A stretch of 64,000 bases of DNA from Flavobacterium limnosediminis JC2902 (GTDB taxonomy: Bacteria > Bacteroidota > Bacteroidia > Flavobacteriales > Flavobacteriaceae), in NCBI RefSeq assembly GCF_000498535.1, contig NZ_AVGG01000018.1, positions 124,001 through 188,000 of the forward strand, read 5' to 3'. The position numbers and the translations under genes were made by a program. Under the pieces are notes generated by a model. That model was not told where the DNA came from. It was given only the letters and a program-made list of their open reading frames with translations, and ran no database searches. Numbering within the stretch: position 1 is the stretch's first letter; each line of letters starts with the position of its first letter. Below, one piece after another: positions 41,607-51,800 of this stretch.

Positions 41607-42803
41607 TTCGATATCCAAATTTTCGTTAAATGCGGAAGGCAGCATTTTCGGAATGAATTTGACTAAAATAGGAAGCAACAATCCTCCGCCGGGCAAAAGA
41701 AAAATAGTCAGCGACGGAATCGTTTTACAGATTTCCAAAAGTTGTTTTTTTACTTTCTTCTTTTCCTTGGAATCCAGATCCCTTCTGGTGGAATGAGCCA
41801 GTAAAACCATCAGTTCTCCGCTTTGCGATATCTCTTTGATCAGACGGTTTTTGTTTCGCGTAATGAGAATTACCACATTCTGTGTAGCCTGGTCGTAGAA
41901 ATGCTTTACCGGATTGGAATATCTGAAATACGGAATTTCATTCAGGTATTGTTTTATGAAGGTATCAATGGATTCAATGCTTTGCGCCGCAAAATCCGAT
42001 TTAATTTCCAACAGTTCCGCCAATCGGTATAAAAAATCGATTTCCTGTTGTTCCAGAACATCATCACTCCACATAGCCATCCCGGCAATATCCAGCAGGT
42101 AATTCTTTTCGAGTTCCGATTTGAAAAAATCAAGTTGAAGCACTTCAATATTTTCGATATTGACTTTGGAAAATTTGGTGTAACGAACGGAAGATTCAAA
42201 CAACTTTATCAGTAAATCATCGTATTTGGATTTCACAGCCTTAGTTTTTAAAGCCAATGAAACGATACTGATAATCGTTTCCTCCAATTTTTTCAAATAA
42301 TTTAACGGAATTTCCTGATGCAGTAAATATTGACGATAAGCCAAAACATCCATGAACAGCAGTGCATTGGTTAAAATATGCGAGAAGTTTTTGCTGATGA
42401 TGTTGTCATTGGTCTGAACGCGTTCATCAATCATTTCTTCCAGTTTGTGGCTGTTGGAAGAATCCGGGAGCATTTTTTTTAGCAAACTGAAGCCTTCCGG
42501 GTTCATTTGCTTGTAAAATTTTATCGTTTCTTCGATAAAACTTTTCGGATTCCCGTCATGTGTGATCAATCCGTAAACTCCGTAAAGCGTATTCAATAAG
42601 GCAACTTTGGTAATTTCTTCTGATGTCCAGCCCTTGGTGATAATAGGTTTTTCAACATCAAATCCGATGGTGTGACCATAGATAAAACCTGTCTTTCTGA
42701 CATTCGTATAAAAAACGGAAGAATACACGACAACGGGTAGGAGCAATGGTTTCTGCTCCAGAAAAAATTTATCTATCCAACCGTTACTTGAAGGGTTAAT
42801 CAT
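41604..42803 (-). CDS. LETM1-related protein
   Basis: The 399-residue protein is mostly helical. Its last 60 residues carry the LETM1-like pattern DLDSKEKKKVKKQLLEICKT, IPSLTIFLLPGGGLLLPIL, VKFIPKMLPSAFNEN, with one membrane segment. Database entries in Flavobacteriia call this 'LETM1-related biofilm-associated protein'; LETM1 itself moves cations in mitochondria. The front half (WTSEEITKVALLNTLYGVYG) has no recognised domain. The precise role is unknown. Confidence 0.8.
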   Translation of the reverse strand: MINPSSNGWIDKFFLEQKPLLLPVVVYSSVFYTNVRKTGFIYGHTIGFDVEKPIITKGWTSEEITKVALLNTLYGVYGLITHDGNPKSFIEETIKFYKQMNPEGFSLLKKMLPDSSNSHKLEEMIDERVQTNDNIISKNFSHILTNALLFMDVLAYRQYLLHQEIPLNYLKKLEETIISIVSLALKTKAVKSKYDDLLIKLFESSVRYTKFSKVNIENIEVLQLDFFKSELEKNYLLDIAGMAMWSDDVLEQQEIDFLYRLAELLEIKSDFAAQSIESIDTFIKQYLNEIPYFRYSNPVKHFYDQATQNVVILITRNKNRLIKEISQSGELMVLLAHSTRRDLDSKEKKKVKKQLLEICKTIPSLTIFLLPGGGLLLPILVKFIPKMLPSAFNENLDIE

Positions 42804-42879
42804 TACCGTTAATTATACCACAAAGCTATATCTTTTTCAGCATCGGATACAAACTTCACGTTAAGTTTTCAGAAAATAA

Positions 42880-43449
42880 TTATTGCCTTGATTTCATGTT
42901 GGCTTCACATAGCCGGATTATCTCTGAAATCCTGTTTTTTCGGGTTTCTTCCCGTTTGGCATGATTCAGCCAATACAAATAACTTTTCCGGTAAGTAAAA
43001 CTGAAGTTATTGTAATTCTCAAATGCTGTTTTATTGTCATCGAATGCTTTCTGCAAATCCTCGGGTATGATTAATTCTTCCACGTGATCCAGCGAATTCC
43101 ACGAACCATTTTGTTTGCTGATTTCAATTTTTGCCAACCCGCTTTCATGCATTAAATTTTCGGCTATGAGTTTTTCGACATAGGATTTGTTTAGTTTACT
43201 CCAGACACTTTTGCTTTTTCGGGGTGTGAATAATTGTCGGCGCCTTTCATCATCCAATCTCTTAACGGTAGAATCAATCCATCCGTAACAAATGGCCACC
43301 TGAACGGCTTCTTCCCACCGCATGCTTTCTATAGAACTGCCTACTTTGTAAAAAATGAGATATACTCCTTCAGTCGAATTATGGTTTTCATGTAGCCATT
43401 TACGCCATTCGTCTGCATTTTTGAAATAGTATTGTTCCCTTTCGGCCAT
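42880..43449 (-). CDS. YdeI/OmpD-associated family protein
   Basis: The 189-residue protein opens EQYYFKNADEWRKWLHENHN, with EGVYLIFYKVGS, the core WEEAVQVAICYGWIDSTVKR and RKSKSVWSKLNKSYVEKLI following. These fit the YdeI-like family, sometimes called bacteriocin-protection protein. The last part (FTYRKSYLYWLNHAKREETR) is the basic helical tail of the family. It starts 3 bp after the sodC stop, so they share a transcript. Confidence 0.9.
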   Translation of the reverse strand: MAEREQYYFKNADEWRKWLHENHNSTEGVYLIFYKVGSSIESMRWEEAVQVAICYGWIDSTVKRLDDERRRQLFTPRKSKSVWSKLNKSYVEKLIAENLMHESGLAKIEISKQNGSWNSLDHVEELIIPEDLQKAFDDNKTAFENYNNFSFTYRKSYLYWLNHAKREETRKNRISEIIRLCEANMKSRQ

Positions 43450-43452
43450 ACT

Positions 43453-43977
43453 TTATCTGATAATTGCAGTACAAGCCACACGGCCGCCAGCATTTCCGGT
43501 TGGCTGTGTTACAAAATCATCAGCACCTTGGTGAACGATGATGGCTTTCCCTAAAACGTCTTTCGTCGCATCGCCACAACCAATGCACCACTCATCTGTA
43601 GTCAAAGTGATTTTTCCGTTACCTTTTTCATCCGCGGTAAAATTCCCGATATCGCCTTTATGATATTCGCCTTCTCCCCATTTTCCGTGTTTTTTGAAGG
43701 TAGGGTTCCAATGCCCGCCTGCCGAAGTAGCATCCGCTGCAGAACAATCCGCTTTTTCATGAATGTGAATGGCATGCACACCCGGAGTTAACCCGGAAAT
43801 TGTTGCCGTGAAAGTAACTTTTCCTCCTTTCTCTGAAAAAACTGCCGACCCTGAAGTATTCGTACCGCTTTTCGATTCCAAAACGACTTTTACCTCATTG
43901 ATTTTTGATTCTGTTTTCGTCTTACAGCCCGTAAATGCCAAGGCAATAAAAAAGAGGGAGAAGGTTATTTTTTTCAT
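43453..43977 (-). CDS. sodC: Cu/Zn superoxide dismutase, lipoprotein
   Basis: The 174-residue protein has lipobox FIALAFTGC (Cys18). The metal site is visible in GVHAIHIHEKADC (Cu His pair), AGGHWNPTFKKHG, EYHKGDIGNF and VVHQGADDFVTQPTGNAGGR. It removes superoxide in the periplasm or at the inner face of the outer membrane. It precedes the YdeI gene. Confidence 0.95.
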   Translation of the reverse strand: MKKITFSLFFIALAFTGCKTKTESKINEVKVVLESKSGTNTSGSAVFSEKGGKVTFTATISGLTPGVHAIHIHEKADCSAADATSAGGHWNPTFKKHGKWGEGEYHKGDIGNFTADEKGNGKITLTTDEWCIGCGDATKDVLGKAIIVHQGADDFVTQPTGNAGGRVACTAIIR

Positions 43978-44194
43978 AAGAAAGGATTTGATGTTTATTT
44001 GTGAAGTAAAGTTACAGAAATTTCACAGTCTAACCCGTCTTAAGCGTGAAAAAAAGACACGTTTCTTAATTTTGTATTTATGAATCACATTGTCAGATAG
44101 ATAGCGTAAAATCCGTAAATTCGATAATCTTTTTTGCAAGAGGGTTTTATGGATGGCCTTATTATTGATATGTCAAAACTAAAATTTTAAAAAT

Positions 44195-44644
44195 ATGAAG
44201 AAGAGTCTTTTAACAACGGCAATTTTGTGTGTGTTTTTGGTAGGGTGTAATTCCGTTAAAACCAAGAACAGCACAGCGGATCAATCAGGTTCACTTAACG
44301 GTTCCTGGCAGTTAAATTATATTTCGGGCCCAAGAATAGCCTTTGACGGATTGTATCCCGACAAGAAACCAACCATCAATTTTGATGTGAAGGAAAACAG
44401 GGTTTCAGGAAACAACAGTTGTAATTCCTATTCGGGAAAATTGAATGTTGACGGGAACAAAATCAGTTTTAAGGATTCTAAAATGGCATCAACAATGATG
44501 GCTTGTCCCGGTCAGGGGGAGCAGGTATTCATGTCTACATTACAAAAAATTGATACGTACAGTGTTTCAGAAGACGGCAAAACCCTAAATTTCATAATGG
44601 GAGATGTGGCCATGATGCGTTTTGAGAAAATCAGAAAAGAATAG
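44195..44644 (+). CDS. META-domain (HslJ-like) lipoprotein
   Basis: The 149-residue lipoprotein has a signal ending VFLVGC (Cys18). The META domain shows SGSLNGSWQLNYISGPRIAF, NRVSGNNSCNSYSGKLNVD and the Met-rich SKMASTMMACPGQGEQVFM. The family relates to heat-shock HslJ and motility-linked proteins; the job here is unknown. Confidence 0.9.
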   Translation: MKKSLLTTAILCVFLVGCNSVKTKNSTADQSGSLNGSWQLNYISGPRIAFDGLYPDKKPTINFDVKENRVSGNNSCNSYSGKLNVDGNKISFKDSKMASTMMACPGQGEQVFMSTLQKIDTYSVSEDGKTLNFIMGDVAMMRFEKIRKE

Positions 44645-44690
44645 GGAATTTATGTTATCCTATAGCATTCCGTAATTCCATTATAATCGG

Positions 44691-44698
44691 TATATTTG
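44691..44698 (+). promoter_or_regulatory. -7 element of ychF
   Basis: TATATTTG, the Bacteroidota -7 consensus, lies 62 bp before the ychF start. No good -33 TTG at the usual spacing is seen. Confidence 0.5.
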
Positions 44699-44759
44699 CA
44701 AACTTTTTAAAACGATTATCAAATTCTGTTGGTTTTTTCCAACTGTAAATAAAAATATA

Positions 44760-45854
44760 ATGAAAGCAGGAATTGTAGGATTGCCAAATGTTGGGAAATC
44801 AACGTTATTCAATTGTTTATCTAATGCAAAAGCGCAAAGTGCCAACTTTCCGTTTTGTACTATCGAGCCGAATATCGGAGTGGTAAATGTTCCCGATCCG
44901 AGAATCAACCGATTGGAAGAATTGGTTAAACCGGAGCGCGTTCAGATGGCAACTGTTGATATTGTTGATATTGCCGGATTGGTAAAAGGAGCAAGTAAAG
45001 GTGAAGGTTTAGGAAATCAATTCCTTGGAAACATCAGAGAGTGTAATGCTATTATTCACGTTTTACGTTGTTTTGACAATGATAATATCGTTCACGTAGA
45101 CGGGAACGTAAACCCGATCCGCGATAAAGAAACAATCGATATCGAATTACAGTTGAAGGACCTTGAAACGGTAGAAAAACGTCTTGAAAAAGTAAATCGT
45201 GCCGCAAAAACCGGAAACAAAGAAGCTCAGGCTGAAAAAGCTTTGTTGGACAGAATCCGTGAAGCTTTAATGCAGGCGAAATCAGCGCGTACGGTAATCC
45301 CTCAAAATCAGGACGAAACCGATTTAATGGAAGATTTCCAATTGATTACCACCAAACCGGTATTGTATGTTTGTAATGTTGATGAAAGTTCAGCTGTTAC
45401 CGGAAACAAATATGTAGATCAGGTTCGTGAATTGGTTAAAGACGAACAGGCTGAAGTTATCGTTCTTTCTGTGGGTGCAGAAGCGGATATTACCGAGTTG
45501 GAAAGCTATGAAGAGCGTCAGATTTTCTTGGAAGATTTAGGTTTGAGCGAGCCAGGTTCATCAGTGTTGATCCGTGCGGCTTACAAATTATTAAACCTTC
45601 AAACGTATTTTACAGCAGGTGTTAAAGAAGTTCGTGCATGGACTATTAAAATAGGTGATACAGCGCCAAAAGCTGCAGGAGTAATTCACACCGATTTCGA
45701 AAAAGGGTTTATCCGTGCAGAAGTTATCGCGTTTGATGATTATTCTAACTTAGGTTCGGAATCTAAAGCGAAAGAAGCCGGAAAACTTCGTGTGGAAGGT
45801 AAAGAATACATCGTTAAAGACGGAGATGTGATGCATTTCAGATTTAATGTTTAA
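44760..45854 (+). CDS. ychF: Redox-regulated ATPase YchF
   Basis: The 364-residue Obg-like ATPase has Walker A GLPNVGKSTLFNCL, NAKAQSANFPFCTIEPNIG, switch DIAGLVKGASKGEGLGNQFL, a coiled-coil middle and a C-terminal TGS domain (FTAGVKEVRAWTIKIGDTAP). It binds ATP rather than GTP and interacts with ribosomes. Length and start are canonical. Confidence 0.98.
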   Translation: MKAGIVGLPNVGKSTLFNCLSNAKAQSANFPFCTIEPNIGVVNVPDPRINRLEELVKPERVQMATVDIVDIAGLVKGASKGEGLGNQFLGNIRECNAIIHVLRCFDNDNIVHVDGNVNPIRDKETIDIELQLKDLETVEKRLEKVNRAAKTGNKEAQAEKALLDRIREALMQAKSARTVIPQNQDETDLMEDFQLITTKPVLYVCNVDESSAVTGNKYVDQVRELVKDEQAEVIVLSVGAEADITELESYEERQIFLEDLGLSEPGSSVLIRAAYKLLNLQTYFTAGVKEVRAWTIKIGDTAPKAAGVIHTDFEKGFIRAEVIAFDDYSNLGSESKAKEAGKLRVEGKEYIVKDGDVMHFRFNV

Positions 45855-45879
45855 TATTTAATATTGATACAATTATAAA

Positions 45880-45919
45880 AGAAACCGTCTTGCCTGTAGT
45901 AAGCAAGACGGTTTTTTTT
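45880..45919. terminator. Bidirectional terminator
   Basis: AAACCGTCTTGC (45882-45893) pairs with GCAAGACGGTTT (45903-45914), with a T9 run on the plus strand. It ends ychF and overlaps the stop of the convergent gene. Confidence 0.92.
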
Positions 45920-46454
45920 ATTCTTTAACAACTTCCGCTTTTTCCGTAATGACAGTATCCGTTTTCGGATCTACTGACTGCATGATTAAATTGCCGTTTT
46001 GGTCAAAATATCCCACGGAAACTTTTTTACCTGTAACAATAAATCCGCCATTGGAGGTTTCTCTCAGTGTTGCCAGCCTTTTTTTGGTTTCGGGATGGAT
46101 AAGGCTGTAGCCCACTTTATCCAAGATCAGTTTGTATTTTACGCCGTTGTACATGTAATATCCTGAGTAGTCATTGCTGATTTCACGGGTAACACCATCA
46201 ACGGTTACGCTTATTTTTGTAGTTACATCGGAAGGAGTATCTTTCACTTCTTTTTCTTTACTTTTAGACTCGGGATCTTTAAATTCAATTTTTTGAACTT
46301 CTTTAATCTCCTCCGTTTTAACAGTTTGCTTTTCACCTTTAGAATCTTTAACTGTTTTTACCGTAGTTGTGCTTTCTTTTTTTACATCCGTATTTTGTGC
46401 ACTGACACAAACGGTTGCAAACAATATTACTATCGTTAAAATTACCTTTTTCAT
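45918..46454 (-). CDS. Secreted protein of unknown function (178 aa)
   Basis: Signal peptide MKKVILTIVILFATVCVSAQ is followed by a Lys/Thr/Glu-rich stretch (about residues 21-80) and a small C-terminal domain (YSGYYMYNGVKYKLILDKVG, GKKVSVGYFDQNGNLIM). TATCTTTG (46484-46491, minus) is a likely -7 box. I do not recognise a family. Confidence 0.8.
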   Translation of the reverse strand: MKKVILTIVILFATVCVSAQNTDVKKESTTTVKTVKDSKGEKQTVKTEEIKEVQKIEFKDPESKSKEKEVKDTPSDVTTKISVTVDGVTREISNDYSGYYMYNGVKYKLILDKVGYSLIHPETKKRLATLRETSNGGFIVTGKKVSVGYFDQNGNLIMQSVDPKTDTVITEKAEVVKE

Positions 46455-46700
46455 AATTTTTTATTTTAAATATTAGTGTTTTACAAAGATAATCGTTAAA
46501 AAAACAGTAAACATTTAAAATAGTATTAAAATAATTGTAAATAGTTGATTTTTAAATAGTCGTATTGTAACTTATACTGTCTTGTGCTTTTCGGAAAAGC
46601 AAATCTGGTTTTCTTTTCTGATTTGGGTGGCTATAGGTACAAGCCGATAATTAGTCTTAAGGAGAACTTATTCGTACTTTTGAGTACAAAACAGATAATT

Positions 46701-47228
46701 ATGAAAATAGTAGCATTTGCAGGAAGTAACAGCAAAAATTCGATTAACAAAAAACTGGCAACTTATGTATCTCATTTGTTTGAAAATGCGGATATTGAAG
46801 TGTTGGATTTGAATGATTTTGCCTTACCGCTTTTCAGTGTCGATCTGGAAATGGAAATCGGTAAACCGCAATTGGCTGCAGATTTTCTGGATAAATTGGG
46901 TTCAGCGGATATCATAGTGCTCTCAATGGCTGAAAACAATGGAAATTATTCGGCGGCATTTAAGAACCTTTTTGATTGGGCTTCCCGTCAAAATATAAAA
47001 GTTTTTCAGGAAAAACCAATGTTACTGATGGCAACTTCAGACGGTGGAAGAGGAGGAGCCCGCGTACTCGAAATTGCAGAAACTGCATTCCCGCGTTACG
47101 GCGCTATTATTAAAGCTACTTTTTCATTTCCGAAGTTTTACGATAATTTTGATTTGGAACAAAATAAAATCTCAAACCCGGAATTGGATCAACAGATTAA
47201 GGAAATTGTGCGGAATTTCAGTATCTGA
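46701..47228 (+). CDS. NADPH-dependent FMN reductase-family flavoprotein
   Basis: The start is ATG 46701; earlier in-frame ATG 46584 precedes the likely promoter (TACTTTTG, 46672-46679). The 175-residue flavodoxin-like protein shows the FMN phosphate loop AFAGSNSKNSINKKL, VDLNDFALPLF-like LNDFALPLFSVDLEME and SMAENNGNYSAAFKNLFDWA. It probably reduces FMN or quinones with NAD(P)H. Confidence 0.9.
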   Translation: MKIVAFAGSNSKNSINKKLATYVSHLFENADIEVLDLNDFALPLFSVDLEMEIGKPQLAADFLDKLGSADIIVLSMAENNGNYSAAFKNLFDWASRQNIKVFQEKPMLLMATSDGGRGGARVLEIAETAFPRYGAIIKATFSFPKFYDNFDLEQNKISNPELDQQIKEIVRNFSI

Positions 47229-47275
47229 TTCGTTTTTGGCTTGAATGTTGTAAAAGATATAGAAAGCCAGAACTC

Positions 47276-47941
47276 ATGAAAGAAATAATCTTTTTTATCG
47301 TATTCTTTTTTTTAATATCCTGTAAAGAGGTTGCAAGAGAACCGCTCGGGAATAATTTTTATTTTGTTAAACCACAGCCGTCGAATGATTCGGAACTATT
47401 AAAATTTCCAACTGGTTTTCGTGGATTGTTCATGGATTCCGATTCTCTCTACCTGGAAATCAACGAAAATACGATTCTTCAAAAATATATCAATAGGTTC
47501 AGAATACACTTCAGTGAATTGGATTCCATAAAAAGTGAATTTAAAATTACCGGTGATAAATTTGTATCCAAAAGTAATAATGAACTCTATTACAGAAAAG
47601 ATGTTGGTGATTCCATTCAGTTTTCAAATACTCAGATAGATACCTTTTTTGTTTTTTCAGATGATCAGAAAGCTAAACGAATAAATGGGCATTTGATTCT
47701 GAATACGAAAGATTCAATTTATTGGGGAATTAAAATTCTGAATCTTGAGAAAGATGTTCTGAGACTGAAGTATGTTTATTCGGATGAAGATTTAAAAAAA
47801 ATGGATTCGGTAACAAAAATCAAATCTCAAAAGATTGATTCATCTTCATACATATTAAGACCAACCAGAAGAGAATTTAAAAAAATATTGAAATTAGAGA
47901 ATTTAGGTGAGGAACGACAATTCAAAAAAGTATCAAAATGA
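47276..47941 (+). CDS. Lipoprotein of unknown function (221 aa)
   Basis: Lipobox FFFLISC gives Cys16, followed by about 200 residues rich in Lys, Asp and Ser (YFVKPQPSNDSELLKFP, DSIYWGIKILNLEKDVLRLK). No family is recognised. Its stop overlaps the next gene start by 4 bp (ATGA), so it is coupled to the TIGR02117 protein. Confidence 0.75.
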   Translation: MKEIIFFIVFFFLISCKEVAREPLGNNFYFVKPQPSNDSELLKFPTGFRGLFMDSDSLYLEINENTILQKYINRFRIHFSELDSIKSEFKITGDKFVSKSNNELYYRKDVGDSIQFSNTQIDTFFVFSDDQKAKRINGHLILNTKDSIYWGIKILNLEKDVLRLKYVYSDEDLKKMDSVTKIKSQKIDSSSYILRPTRREFKKILKLENLGEERQFKKVSK

Positions 47942-48621
47942 AGATCATAAAACAAAGTCTTAAAATCCTTACTTTGATTCTGTCCGGGATCCTTGCTTTC
48001 ACGTTACTATATATTTTGGCAGTTTTGGGCATCTCCAGAATCTCAGTGAATTCCGATGTGAGGAATAACCGTGAAGGTGTTGAAATTTTTCTGATTTCCA
48101 ACGGTGTTCATACCGACATTGCCGTCCCGGTTCAAAATGAAATCAAGGACTGGCGCGATGAAGTGCGATTCTCACAAACTAAAGCAAACGATAGCTTAGC
48201 GAAATATGTTTCCTTTGGCTGGGGTGACAAAGAGTTTTATCTGAACACACCCGAATGGTCCGATTTGAAATTCAGCACCGCTTTTAAAGCCGCTTTCAAT
48301 CTGGGTACATCCGCAATGCATACCCGGTTTTACAGGAATCTTTCGGAAAGTGCAGACTGCCGGCGAATCATTGTTTCAAATGAGGATTATCAGAAATTAG
48401 TTCATTTCATATCCGACAGTTTTTATCTGAATAATCAAAATGAAGTCAAGTGGATAGCCGGACACAGTTACGGAAAGTACGATGCTTTTTATGAAGCAAA
48501 AGGGAGCTATAACTTGTTTTATACCTGCAATACCTGGACAAATCAGGCACTAAAATCATCCAATCAGAAAGCGGCGCTGTGGACAGTTTACGATAAGGGA
48601 ATCCTTTATCATTACGATTGA
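47938..48621 (+). CDS. TIGR02117/DUF2459 family membrane-anchored protein
   Basis: The 227-residue protein has an N-terminal membrane helix (LILSGILAFTLLYILAVLGI) and the family pattern EIFLISNGVHTDIAVPVQNE, FGWGDKEFYLNTPEW and FYTCNTWTNQALK with a conserved Cys-Asn. The family contains a papain-like fold candidate, but its activity is not established. Confidence 0.88.
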   Translation: MKIIKQSLKILTLILSGILAFTLLYILAVLGISRISVNSDVRNNREGVEIFLISNGVHTDIAVPVQNEIKDWRDEVRFSQTKANDSLAKYVSFGWGDKEFYLNTPEWSDLKFSTAFKAAFNLGTSAMHTRFYRNLSESADCRRIIVSNEDYQKLVHFISDSFYLNNQNEVKWIAGHSYGKYDAFYEAKGSYNLFYTCNTWTNQALKSSNQKAALWTVYDKGILYHYD

Positions 48622-48812
48622 TTTCAATATAAAATGTTTAAAAATGTATTGAATGTGTTGATTTTTAGTGAGTTTGATTTTTTAGGGGCAGGCTTGAGAA
48701 ACACAAATTCAGTGAGGCTTGTTAAAAAAATAACTTGCAAAAGTTGCTGATTTTAACTAATATTACATGATACCAAGCAGAGTTTTTTGTTGATTTTGTA
48801 AAGAATTAGAAT

Positions 48813-51800
48813 ATGGTTAACAGAGTTAAAGCTTCTTTGGAATTGTCTTTGCTGATAGCTGCCATGTCCATAGTTCTGGTTGTTATCGGGATTTACGGTA
48901 TTTCAGAATTAAGAATAATCAACAAAAACTCGGAAACCCTTTTTGCAGACAGGGTAGTTCCCTTGCAACAGTTGGGGGACATCCGTTTTTATACGGGTTC
49001 CATTTTGTCTACAGCTTACAGAACAAAAGACAAACAAATTTCCTTCAACCAGGCTGAAATAATAATTAAGAAAGCCCAGGACAGTATCGATTCCAACTGG
49101 AAAGCCTATAAGTTGACTTATCTTACGCCTGAGGAAAAATTACTGGCGGATCAGACTTCGGTAGAGCTCACGAAATTTAACGTAACACTGGAAAAATTAA
49201 AGCCCATTTTTCAAACGGAAGATGAAGTTGCGATTGATCGTATTTTAAAAACAGAATTAGACAGGGATTTTGAACGTGTTTTGGATAAAGTGAATGACTT
49301 GCTCACTTTGCAGGTCAGGATTGCAGACGATATCCATAAAGAAAATGCAAAACGATATTGGAATCACAGTCTGATAATTTTAAGTGTTTTGTTGCTGATA
49401 ATTGTCTTAGTTGTCCCTTTTTCTTACAACCTGATAAAAAGATATAAAGGGATAATTAACAGCTATAATCTCAGCAATGTAAAACTGTCCCTTTCCGAGA
49501 ATCACTATCGTAATTTAATTGAATATGCAGGAGAAGCCATCTTTATTTTAGATGAAACTACAGGAATAATTGATCTTAACGAGTATGCCTGTAATCTGTT
49601 CGGATATTCAAGAGAGGAACTGTTACGGATGCGTATTTCTGAATTGGTTCCTGAAGAAGAATTAAAGAATCAGTCAGAAGATATTGAAAGGGTTAAGAAA
49701 GATAAGTACGCCGTTTTATACAGAACAATAAAAAGAAAAGACGGTTCTTTATTGGATACCGAAATCAGTAACAGATTGATTGACGGTAAAGGTTTCTTTG
49801 CTATAGTAAGGGATATTACCGAGCGGAAGAAAGTAGAGGAGGCCATAAAAGAATCAGAAGAGAAATACAGATATCTCTTTGATAATAGTCCCGCTTATAT
49901 CATCATTTGGGATTTGCAGTCGTTGAAAGTGTTGAAAATTAACGACGCTGTTTTTCAGAATTACGGTTATACCCGAAATGAATGGGATTCTATGTCCGTT
50001 CTTGATATCAGACCAGAGGAAGATCATCATAAAATAAAAGAGTTTGCGCAGATGATGCTGGTTAGTGATGATCCCATAGTAAAAAGAACATGGCGTCATA
50101 TAAAAAAATCCGGTGAAACCATGTTGATGGATATCAGTTCACATAAGATTGAGTTTGAGGGTCATGCGGCAATATTGTCCCTTGCAAGAGATGTTACGGA
50201 ACAGGTAAAAGCAGAAAATGAATTGGCAGAACGGGAAGCTCAATTAAATTTGTTTATTGAGCATAGTCCTGCTTCATTGGCCATGTTTGACAATGATATG
50301 CGTTATATGATAACGAGTCGGAGATGGCTGTCGGATTATAAATTGAAAGAAACAGATATAATCGGTAAGTCGCATTATGAAGTTTTTCCTGAAATTGCCC
50401 AAGAGTGGAAAGATGTACATAAACGATGCCTGGCCGGTGCCGTTGAAAAAAATGATGAAGATTTCTTTTTGAGAGAAGACGGTAGTGTCGAGTGGCTGCG
50501 TTGGGAAGTGAGGCCATGGTATAAAACTTCTGGGGAAATAGGAGGGATTATCATGTTTACCGAAGTAATGACGGAACGTAAAATGGCAACAGAAATGTTC
50601 AGGTATCAATTTGAAAATTCTCCTGATTTTATTCTTTATGTAAACCGATATAATAAAATTGAGGCTATTAACAGGGTTGAAGATCCGGATAAAACCAAAG
50701 AAGACCTGATAGGTGCCGATTGTATAGAAATATTGCCTGAAACCAGTCGGAAAATAGCTCACGATGCTTTAATGAAGTGTTTTGAAACGAGAACAAAGCA
50801 GGAAATTATAAATGAATTGCCTCACGGGAGATGGATAAAGTCACGACTAGTTCCGATTATTATGAACGATGAAGTTACCCACGTAATGATTTTCGGAACC
50901 GATATCACGGAGCAGAAAAGGGCTGAATTAATGTTATTGCAGAGTGAAGAAAAATACCGTGTTTTAACCGAAAATGTTAGCGATGCCGTAGTTCTGGTGA
51001 ATAAGGATTATATAATAGATTATCATAATCCATCAGCCGAAAGAATTTCAGGATATAAAATTGAAGATGTGAGAAACAAACCGGTCTTGGGCTTTATCCA
51101 TCCTGATGACCTGGACGAGGCCACCGATTTTTTTAACAGTGTTATTCATTTTCCAAGCGTTCAGTTGCAAAATCAGTTTCGCATTATACGGAAGACCGGC
51201 GAGGTTATTTGGGTGGAAGGAACGATAATCAATCTGATAGAAAATGAAAATGTAGGATCTTATATTATCAATTACAGAGATATTACTAGCCGTAAAAGAT
51301 TGGAAGAACAACAAGCATTGATAACTTCCATAGTTAATTCTTCGGACGATGCCATAATCAGTAAAACGATTGACGGTATAATTACTTCCTGGAATAGAGG
51401 TGCTGAAAGAATATTAGGATATAAGGCGGAGGAAATTATAGGTAAACACATTTCTACACTGATTCCTATGGAGTTAAGGGGAGAAGAAAATAAAATTCTT
51501 CACGATCTACGGCAAGGGAAATCGCTGGACCATTATGAAACGCAAAGGATGAAAAAAACCGGAGAAATAATATATGTTTCCCTAACAATTTCACCTATCA
51601 GGGATGTGTCTGGTACTGTAATCGGGGCTTCAAAAATAATGAGGGATATTACGGACCGAAAGAATTATGAGGAGGAACTTATCAGATATAATACAGAACT
51701 GAAAAAAACCAACGCAGAACTGGATAGGTTTGTTTACAGTACTTCTCACGATTTGCGTGCGCCTCTCAAATCAATGTTGGGTCTTATAAATATCACTAAG

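Noticed and set aside
46584..46700. N-terminal extension of the FMN reductase from ATG 46584
   Set aside because: The extension precedes a likely -7 element and the conserved family start MKIVAFAGS is at 46701.
50274..50762. 162-codon antisense frame in the six-PAS kinase gene
   Set aside because: It is opposite conserved PAS sequence; the translation is a low-complexity aromatic mix with no signals.
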